NCBI GenBank assembly: GCA_022495995.1
Contig: JAFEMH010001484.1
Location: 248,001 to 312,000, forward strand
Source of the DNA: Adenophora triphylla var. japonica
Lineage: Eukaryota; Streptophyta; Magnoliopsida; Asterales; Campanulaceae
DNA: 64,000 nt
Reading direction: 5' to 3'
Part shown: piece by piece, positions 56,404-64,000 of the stretch
Layout of the letters: every line of letters begins with the position of its first letter
Position numbering within the stretch: position 1 is the stretch's first letter
Made by a program: the position numbers and the translations under genes
The notes under the pieces: model-generated
What the model saw: only the letters and a program-made list of their open reading frames with translations
The model's database searches: none
What the model was told of the DNA's origin: nothing

Positions 56404-56991
56404 GAGAAACGCGTTTCTCCATAACTATGGAGAAACGTGTTTTTCATAGCCAGAAGCTTTACATTTGATAACCAGAAAAAAAAAACCCAAGGCCAAGACC
56501 AAAAGCTTCTGGATATCCAGAAGCTTTGCATTTGATAGCCAGAAGCTTTGCAGTTGATATCCGAAGCTTTGTATTTGATAGCCAAAGGATGTGAAATGTA
56601 TATCCGTAAAAAAACCCAAGGCCAAGACCAAAAGCTTCGGATATCCGAAGCTTTGTATTTGATAGCCGAAGCTTTGCGGTTGATATCCGTAAGCTTTGTA
56701 TTTGATAGCCGTAAGGATGTGAAATGTATATCCGTAAAGCGGTAGGTGCATATCCGAAAACCGTTAGGTGCATATCCGAGAAATGTGTTAGGGCATATCC
56801 AGAAATTGCTATTGAAGGTTTCTGGATATCCAGAAACCTTCAAATGTATATCCAGAAACATTTTGAAGGTTTCTGGATATTCATTTGAAGGTTTCTGGAT
56901 ATCACTTTCATAGGTTTCTGGCTATCTAGCTCATTGTCGCGCGACATGTCGGGACCCGTTTCTCCATAACTTATGGAGAAACGCGTTTCTC
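56404..56991. mobile_element. Palindrome-rich tandem array bounded by terminal inverted repeats
   Basis: The left end starts GAGAAACGCGTTTCTC, itself a perfect palindrome, and continues CATAACTATGGAGAAACG. The right end is its inverted copy with one or two changes, giving a terminal inverted repeat of about 34 bp. Inside are two tandem units of about 135 bp (56475-56608 and 56609-56745), built from CCAGAAGCTTTGCATTTGAT and palindromic TTCTGGATATCCAGAA cores. The outer part (56780-56930) has AAGGTTTCTGGATATC repeats. No coding capacity; class not known to me; no target duplication identified. Confidence 0.65.
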
Positions 56992-57170
56992 CCTAGATTT
57001 TGTGTTTATTTTCTGAGTAGGATTATAAGGTAAAATTGATAATTCTATGTTTTAGGATGTAGTTTTGATTAGATTGAAGGAGTAGAATGTTATTTCTCGA
57101 AAATATAATGTTGCAAAAAACGGAAACGGAGGACAAAAATCCGTATGTGGATAATTGAGTTTATTTTATA

Positions 57171-57536
57171 CTACCTCCGTTCTCACTTCAAGAGTCCTAC
57201 TTTTCCTCTCGATCCGTCATAGACTAAGAGTCCTACTTTGCTTTATTCTCAAAATGACAAATAATGAATAATGTTTTGAACATTTATACCCTCTTTTTTT
57301 CATAGAACTACAAATAAATCAATACTTACTAAACTACTTTTTATCCACTTGAATCATAAACAGTGCTTTGGACAATTATATCCCCAACCCACTTGCCAAT
57401 GTTTACTCATTTTTTAGTGTTTTTCTTAATAAGCGTGCAAATACTAGATAGGACTCTTAGTCTGAGATTTTTTAGAATTTTTTTTAATAAGCGTGCAAAT
57501 ACTATGTAGGACTCTTAGTCTGAGACACGGAGAGAA
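57171..57536. mobile_element. Stowaway-like MITE
   Basis: Left end CTACCTCCGTTCTCAC followed by AAGAGTCCTAC. The right end on the minus strand is ATTCTCTCCGTGTCTC then AGACTAAGAGTCCTAC. Internal partial duplication of AAGCGTGCAAATACTA at the right. Confidence 0.65.
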
Positions 57537-57743
57537 TATTTTTTATTGATCTTTTCTTCTAAAGTTTTGTCCCACCTTTTCCTTTCCCTTTTTTTAATTT
57601 CGTATAACAATTTTTATTATTAGTCGACTTCAAATTATTTTGAGGTCAAGGTTTGTTGTTGGTTGCTACCCGAAAAATTACTAAGCCATATTTTAAATTT
57701 AGCAACTTTGGTGCAAAGGCCCAAGTCATACCAAGCCCAAAAC

Positions 57744-59957
57744 ATGTCTCTCTTCTACAACCACACTCTGCTTCCTCCCTGTCAACCCCACCAATCATCA
57801 CTCTCCTATCCTTTCCTCTTCCGGCACCACTTTCCACCACCCATGAGAGGAGCCTCCAAGTTCTCCCGCCTCTTCGCCACCCCCGTCTCTTTCCTCCACC
57901 ACCACCGCCGCACACCCCTCCTCCGCCTTTCTCGTGCCATCTCCATATCCCTCATTTTCCCCACTCCTCCTCAATCACACTTACTCCCAATAAAAGCCTC
58001 CTCTAAAGAATTTCACACCCGAACCAATCATACTGCAGTCGACGGCCATTTTGGAGGGCCCTTTCCGTCCTCGCACCCTTTGCCGGAGTGGTCGAGGCTC
58101 GTTGAAGTTGTATCTGCTCTCGGATACCTTGACTACAGCCGCGGGTTAAGTATCCCGGTGAAAGAGTTTGTGTCTTATGAAGGTTTGACGGAGCAGTTCG
58201 TTCGTGATGCCGCCGCCTGCTTGTCCTTCGCTTGTGATAGACCGGATATTTTAGGGTTTGTACTTTTCTTCAGCTCCTTCTCTCTTATCAAATCCTTGAA
58301 TGTCGTTCTTTAAAAATAAAATTAACTTCTCTGTAGTGAGTTGCATTTTGATATGATTGATAATACTTGTCCCAAAGCCCTATTTTTCAAGAAATTTGTA
58401 TTAAAAATGACATTTTATTTTGAAGTTTCGATAATCTTCCTATAATTGAGAGTTGTTATATAAACCCATAGTTCTATTTCTTTCAAGAATGCCATCCAAT
58501 GATGTCAACCCTCACATTTATACACTTGTCTTCTTCATCTATTTCATTTTATTTCTCCATAATTTCTGGCCACCCACCTCCATAAATTCCGATCAACTTC
58601 ATCTTTTGTCTCAAAATAAATTTCCCTTCTCTCTGCCCACAAACCTCATCTCCTCCACAGATAAATTTCCCTGATCGTTTTTCATGCCCCCCTAAACACG
58701 CAGACATACATTCAGTATAGGGGTTACTGAAATTAGAGTTACTAGTTGGTAGCAATTTCTGGTGATCTGATTGATTTCTGGAGGGTTGGAGGCGGAAATG
58801 ATTTCGGATTCGGACAGCCCACATTAATTCCATTCCAACTTCCCTCTTTCAATTGAGAATTTCCCACTAATTCAGCGCCCCCATGAACATACTCCTGTGA
58901 CCAACAACAACAGTCGTCAAAATATTGAGATATTCCTCCATACCCACCCAAATTTTGCCATTTTTTCAGTCGGATGTAACCGACATTTTATACAAAAATC
59001 AGCCAAACCCAGCCGAAATTTACGAATTTTCTAAGCCGGGTGTGACCAAAATTTTCAATTTTTTGGGCAATGAGTGGCCGAAATTTACAAACAGCATGAA
59101 TCTCTGCAAGGTCTCCATTTTTGATCCAAACAGTAAGTTTTCCAAATCTTAATAACAATCTCCTTACAAATTTCAGAAAATTGTTACAGATTGAAAAAGT
59201 GAACACTGAAATAATTAGGGGAGAAGATAAAGGAACTGAGATCTGAATGTTTTAGAATATGGGGGAGGGGTGTGGGTGTGGGTGTGGATGTGTGTTGAAA
59301 GGGTTTTAAAGGATAAAAAGGGAAGAATAGGGGTTTGTGTTAAATTATTTGGGGTAAGTTTAGTAATATGGGTTTACTCAACAATTTTACGGGTTTATAT
59401 AACAACTCTCCTAAGAAAATGACGTTTCCCAGTATGTACTTCATGTTATTATTAAGGGCGCTTGTGTATATTTGTAATCGGATTTGCTTAAATGCTATAG
59501 TTACATTCTTACAATGTCCCTCCAAGTAAATTTTGAACAATGGTTTCGGGACTCAGGCTTTATTCTAAAGCGGGAGTGATTGAAATGATACCTGTCACTC
59601 AATCGTACTCCCTCTATCCCGAAGAAATAATCTCTTACTCTTTCAGTCGTCAATATGAAGGTACTTTGACCAAATAAATTTAAGTTAATTTATTGTCAAT
59701 ATGAAGGTACTTTGACCAAATAAATTTAAGTTAATTTATTATCCTAATGAAAATTTAAAACTTGTTATTGGTACACCATTATAAATACTATCAATAACAA
59801 ATTTTAGATATTTCTTAGAATAATTAAATTAACATATAATTATTGCTCAAAATATGTTCGTGTTACAAAAACAACAAAGCCTTAGTCCCAAAATAATTTG
59901 GGGTCGGCTAACATGAATCATCATATGTCATCGTGAAAGAAAAAAATATGAGAAAAA

Positions 59958-59994
<37 letters not shown>

Positions 59995-61437
59995 GAAAAT
60001 AGGTGGGGATAAAATTAGGAAAAAACAAAGAAGAATAATAAGAATATAGTAAAAAAGAATATATAGGTAACATATAGGGAAAAAATAAAAAATAATAAAC
60101 AAAATATCAATTCCCATTTCCCACATGAATTTTTGCCCTCCAGTCCAGTCCGGCCTTTTTGACGCCATATTTTCATCAAATTTCAATTAACTGATGTCAT
60201 TTTCAATTACCTTTATTCAAGTTTTCTTAGGCCTTCCCCTTTCCCTTCCCCTACCCATTCCCCCCCATTATTTCATCACTTTATCCACTCTTTAGGCCTT
60301 GTAACCGGTGCATCACTTGGTCTCCGTCTCATATGACCAAACCACCTCGGGCGATTTTCTCTAATTTTATTTTATCTTCAATTGGTACATTTCCTATAAA
60401 AAAAAAAGTAAGGAAGATTATTTCGGAACGAAGGGAGTAGTTAATACACCTTTTTTTGGGATTGTCAAGCTCATTTCATTCCTAAAGTATAACTCCAACA
60501 TTTTAAATTAAGTAACCACCGCAACACTCGGTAACAATCATCCACTTTTTTCATCATCCTAATAAAAAACCATAACTAAAACAAAATAAAACGATATTAT
60601 ATTTTTATATAGAGATTTGCAATCACTAGTTTTATGTTTTTGTTATGCATACATGAATTGCTAATTAATACTCCTCAGTCCCACTTCACTTGATACCAAA
60701 AGTTTGGGAACAATATTTAAGTGAAAAGTAGGAGAGAGAAATAGTGAAAGGAGGTGTTGTGAGTATGAAAAGTAAAGTTGGAGAGAAAATGGGTGGGATG
60801 AATAGTAAGGATGGTTTGTGTTGTGAGTATAAAAGTAAAGTAGAAGAGAATGAGTGGGATGAATAGTAAGGTTGATTTGTGTTGTGAGTATAAAAGTAAA
60901 GTAGGAGAGAGAATGAGGTGGAGGAATAGTGTAAAAACTGTCATTTTGGGAAGTATTAAGTGAAGCAAAAAGGAAATTGGTATCAAGTGAAGTGGGACGG
61001 AGGGAGTATTTCATAAATAGGATGACCGTTTTAAAAAAATTGGTCTCTATATAAGTGCCCAATTGTAAGAAAGTAAAATCGCCTTTAACAAATATCATAT
61101 TCCAATGTATACTTGCAATACTATTAAGTCTTCAAGTTGGATAGTAAGGATACTTATGTAGACTTGATACTAAAATTACTTGAAAGTCATCTTTATTATA
61201 ATGTCACTCAAAGCAAAATATAGACACTCATTTGGGACGAATGGGGCATGGAGAAACTGGTTCTTTTTCAATGGGGAGTATGTCTAACCGAAATTTACTT
61301 TTGCTCACTTGCACAGGTTGCTCTCGAGAAGGCATATCGAGATGCTTGTTGAGAACGGGGCTCCATTCCTCTTCAAAAGTGCACTTGATACTGAGAGGAG
61401 AATGAGGTCTTTTCTGGGTAGCACCGGAAGAAGCCAT
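57744..61437 (+). CDS. Probable plastid-targeted protein of unknown function (5' part; continues beyond window or unseen exons)
   Basis: Exon 1 57744-58255 and exon 2 61317-61437 join in frame (GG|G) through a GT-AG intron of 3061 bp; exon 2 ends before GTAAGT at 61438, in phase 0. The start ATG at 57744 (AAACATGTCT) is chosen for context; an in-frame ATG lies upstream at 57663 and one downstream at 57843. Residues 1-90 are rich in Ser, His, Pro and Arg with almost no acidic residues, as in chloroplast transit peptides. The mature part has PLPEWSRLVEVVSALGYLDY, FVRDAAACLSFACDRPDIL and, across the junction, GLLSRRHIEMLVENGAPFLF. I do not recognise the family. No later exon was found with confidence up to 64000. 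Confidence 0.72.
58316..59607. other. Intron 1 of the plastid-protein gene, first part
   Basis: Non-coding. A loose internal similarity exists (AGATAAATTTCCCTG/AAATAAATTTCCCTTC near 58615 and 58660). No element ends recognised. Confidence 0.45.
59608..60437. mobile_element. Stowaway-like MITE containing a LINE fragment
   Basis: Left end CTCCCTCTATCCCGAAGAAA (59608); right end on the minus strand CTCCCTTCGTTCCGAAATAA (60437). TA flanks both (59606-59607, 60438-60439). Near the left, a 46-bp unit starting GTCAATATGAAGGTACTTTG is exactly duplicated in tandem (59648-59693, 59694-59739). The centre is the RTE LINE end described separately. Confidence 0.7.
59866..60400 (-). mobile_element. 3' end of an RTE-type LINE (minus strand)
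   Basis: On the minus strand RPRWFGHMRRRPSDAPV (about 60360-60310) is the C-terminal signature of plant RTE ORFs. About 400 bp further the 3' UTR signature GTTAGCCGACCCCAAATTAT and GGGACTAAGGCTTTGTTG appears (59920-59870), ending in a GTT-type tail. A (GA)n tract at about 59960-59990 interrupts it. Confidence 0.75.
60671..61006. mobile_element. Stowaway MITE with internal tandem repeats
   Basis: Left end CTCCTCAGTCCCACTTCACT; right end on the minus strand CTCCCTCCGTCCCACTTCAC; the inverted match continues through TTGATACC, about 28 bp. TA on both sides (60669-60670, 61007-61008). Inside, a unit of about 60 bp with TTGTGTTGTGAGTATAAAAG recurs three times. Confidence 0.88.
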
Positions 61438-61593
61438 GTAAGTGGAAGAAATTTTATTCTTTGTGATTTTTGTGTTTGAAAAGTGTGGTATTCCTCTTAA
61501 TATATTGTTTGAGTTGCAACATGAAGTTCTTCTTGTAGTTTTGGTATTGGCAGTTCAATGGTTATTTGCAGTTTGTGCTATACTTGAACCTTA

Positions 61594-62439
61594 GGGGGCG
61601 TTTGGTTCGGTGGAAAAAAAAGTGAAGGAATGGAATTGTCAATGGAATGGAATTGTAATGGAATTGGAATGGAAAAAAACTGGTCAACCCCCTCCGTTTG
61701 GTTGGCACGGAATGGAATGGAATTGTCATTCAATTCCTTGACAAATCATGTTTGGTTTGAAAATACAAATTATAGGAATGGAATGAAAGCATATAAAATG
61801 ACCAATTTACCCTTTAAAAAAAAAATTTGGAGGGGGTGGGGGGTGGGGGAGGGTAGCAGAAAAAAAAAAAAAATTTCGTGGGGGTGGGGGGGGTGGGGGT
61901 GGGGGTAGGGTGGGGAGGGTAGGCAAAAAAAAAAAAAAAAATTCGTGGGGGTGGGGGTGGGGGGTGGGGGTGGGGGTGGGGGGTGGGGGTGGGGGAGGGT
62001 AGGCAAAAAAAAAAAAAAAAAAAAAAAAATTCGTGGGGGTGGGGGGTGGGGGGTGGGGGGTGGGGGTGGGGGTAGGGTGGGGGGAGGGTAGGCAAAAAAA
62101 AAAAAATAAAAAAAATTCGTGGGGGTGGGGGGGGGTGGGGGGGTGGGGGTGGGGGGGTGGGGGGTGGGGGGGGCGTAAGGGCTGGGTGGGGCTGGGTAGG
62201 GGGTAGGGGTGGGTAGGGTTTGGGGGTATTTTGGTCAAAAAAAAATTTTTTTTTCCATTCCCAAAGGAATTGGACTTTCCATCGATTTTATGAAGGAAAG
62301 TTGAATTCCTTCATTTGAAGGAATTCAACTTTCCTTCGGAATTTTTTTTTTAAAAAACTTGAACCAAACGGAGGAAAGGAATGGAAAAGGGGGAGTTTTC
62401 CATTCCTTTCCCCTCTTTTCCTTCCAACCAAACGCCACC
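61594..62439. mobile_element. Tourist-like (PIF/Harbinger) MITE with G-rich minisatellite
   Basis: Left end GGGGGCGTTTGGTTCGG, right end on the minus strand GGTGGCGTTTGGTTGGA. TTA on both sides (61591-61593, 62440-62442), as PIF/Harbinger elements make. Subterminal inverted strings GGAATGGAATT / AATTCCATTCC-like. 846 bp, lies in intron 2 of the plastid-protein gene. No transposase. Confidence 0.88.
61815..62235. repeat. Minisatellite of A-run plus G-tract units
   Basis: Units of about 80-100 bp: GGGTAGGCAAAA(A)n, TTCGTGGGGGTGGGG, then multiple GGGGGT blocks, repeated at about 61850, 61920, 62000, 62090. Strong G-quadruplex potential on the plus strand. Confidence 0.88.
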
Positions 62440-62442
62440 TTA

Positions 62443-63210
62443 TTGTTTATGATTATGAAAAGGATGTCTACGGTGGAACACTGCCAGAATGTAGATTAGC
62501 TCCTGCTTGATACTATCTATTGCTACTTGAATTATTCAACTAAATATATTGATGACAAGCTGCAGAAAGTAGATTAGTCTCTGGAGTATTTGTTCGTATA
62601 TGCCATTTAATACTGTTTGCGTCTTTAACTAGTTAAAGACTATTCGAGCTAAGAAGAATGTGGTTGGCTTTAGAGATGGAAGATATGTTATGAAGATTCT
62701 TACCATTGACCTGAATTGTAGCTTTTAGAGTTGTGCCTAGTAGGGTTGAGAATCTTATTAGTTTGTACACAGTCATGGAAATAATCAGGGCAACTGACCC
62801 TAAGGCCCTCCATGCTAAGAATAATGCCATAAGAGGTTAACATATTCTCAAAATGCCATAAAAGGGCTCCATTAAAAAATATACATGCACGATCACTTAT
62901 TTAGAATATTGTCAGCACTTCCAGCACTCGTCACTTTTTGCCCATATACCAGTCACCTCTTATAATGGAACTATCAGACTAAGAATGACCGGCAGTTCAA
63001 CTTTCACTCTATCTAATCTGATGGTTCAACTATAAGACTTATTTATGAATAAAAAACCAAAAGATCCCAATAACAGTGATGAACAATTCTCATACTTAAT
63101 CTATCAGATACTTTAATACTCTGATAGATGAACTATAAGACTTTAATTTTCCCCATCTCACATACGTTAAAAAACGCATTACTGCCATTCTCATCCCATA
63201 AGAAAAGTGA
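62443..63210. other. Non-coding, presumed intron
   Basis: No open frame of note and no element ends recognised. Confidence 0.4.
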
Positions 63211-63416
63211 AGACCGGTGCATTAAAGCATCCCCGCGTAGCGAGGGTTCGAGGAAGGGTCCTTACCACAAGGGTGAAATGTAGGCAAACTTTACCCAACA
63301 TGAATACAAGAATAAATACAAGAGGCTGCTTCCAGGACTTGATCATGTGACCTCAAGGTCACACGGCAACACCTCAATAAGTGCGCCAAGGCTCCCCTTC
63401 ACCATTCATCCCTTGA
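63211..63416 (-). mobile_element. Au-type SINE
   Basis: On the minus strand it starts near GGGGAGCCTTGGCGCAC, then GGTCACATGATCAAGTCC (decayed B box), GGAAGCAGCCTCTTG, CACCCTTGTGGTAAGGACCC and CGCTACGCGGGGATGCTTTA, then GCACCGG. This order is the Au SINE consensus as I know it. The A box is weak. Duplications not resolved. Confidence 0.82.
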
Positions 63417-63779
63417 GAAAAAAATTCAACAAAACAAAGAATAATACCCGCTAAAATCAACAAGAAAAAAGAAATATTTGATGAACTATAAGAGTTTATT
63501 TTTTACAAAGAGATCATCAGAAAACCAGATAAATTACACACTTACACACTTACACACACACCCACACATTTGGGTTGGAACTTGAAATGTGTTTAATTGC
63601 CAGAATTTTCAAAACAACGGAGTCAGATCCGATTCCATCTGGCCTCACCCAATACTCAAACTTGAGTCAACGTGTGCTGATTGAATTGCATGGTAATCTA
63701 AGTTTGTTCAAAACAAACTTACAACACTTATACCCACTTTTTCTTAATTCCCGTGTTCAAAACAAAAGTGTAACTTTTA

Positions 63780-64000
63780 GTGAGACAGAGGAAGTATGTA
63801 GAGCCGTTAATTTGGGATCGTCCCGTCGGGACGTCCCGTCCCGCCATACAAATGGGATGGGATAGTATATTCTAATCCCGTATAAAAGCAGGCCTATTTG
63901 GGACATCCCGTTTGGGACGCGGGACGAGACGGAACATCCCACATTTTTTTATTTTTTAGCACTTAGTTCTTAGTTTGTTTTCAACTATCCATTGCTTTTT
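63780..64000. mobile_element. Terminal part of DNA-transposon debris, cut by window end
   Basis: GGGATCGTCCCGTCGGGACG and GGGACGCGGGACGAGACGGA give alternating GGGAC/GTCCC blocks on both strands, typical of hAT subterminal regions. A Stowaway-like end (GAGACAGAGGAAGTAT) precedes it at 63782. The right boundary is outside. Confidence 0.4.

Overview
The window is plant nuclear DNA, most likely from a eudicot: GT-AG introns, a WUSCHEL-related homeobox gene of the WOX11/12 type, Ty1/copia and Ty3/gypsy LTR elements with tRNA primer sites, Stowaway and Tourist MITEs, hAT debris, an RTE LINE and an Au SINE. About four fifths is transposable elements. Only two host genes are well supported: an apparently complete WOX11/12-like gene (39565-42187) and the 5' part of a probably plastid-targeted gene of unknown function (57744-61437 and beyond).

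Left part (1-30862) is a nested stack. A hAT-type non-autonomous element (319-1509, 8-bp target duplication) is followed by a tandem duplication. The first copy holds a copia 3' LTR (1967-3193), a little copia internal DNA, then an Athila gypsy element whose 5' LTR, gag, pol and env-position ORF run to 13407, where it is cut off. The second copy restarts at 13408 with the same flank and copia LTR, but here Athila is only a solo LTR (14989-16332) with ATCTC on both sides. The host copia element (minus strand, 13445-30857, target duplication GGAAA) is also interrupted by a complete chromodomain-type gypsy element (Tekay/Del-like, minus strand, 16538-25607, target duplication TCTCC).

Middle (31538-43475). 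A Stowaway MITE was split by a second copia element (31730-39177, target duplication GTACA) that ends less than 400 bp upstream of the WOX start codon. WOX has three exons; the last codes only six residues and a stop, and the long second intron carries a Stowaway MITE and a direct repeat. A region of unclear nature with a USE/TATA promoter-like pair follows.

Right part (43476-64000). A G-rich MITE was split by a young non-autonomous gypsy element (44566-53444, two 749-bp LTRs). It keeps gag, has lost pol from the protease active site onward, and carries on the opposite strand a large gene with two GT-AG introns and a coiled-coil C terminus, similar to the antisense genes of Tat-lineage elements. 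Then come an RTE LINE with a SINE inside it, a palindromic tandem array with terminal inverted repeats, and the second host gene, whose introns contain Stowaway and Tourist MITEs, a LINE 3' end and an Au SINE.

A sequence-quality signal crosses the whole window: repeat copies differ mostly at CAG/CTG sites (turned into CG-containing strings) and at homopolymers. Many frameshifts and 'lost' catalytic residues here may therefore be consensus errors rather than biological decay.
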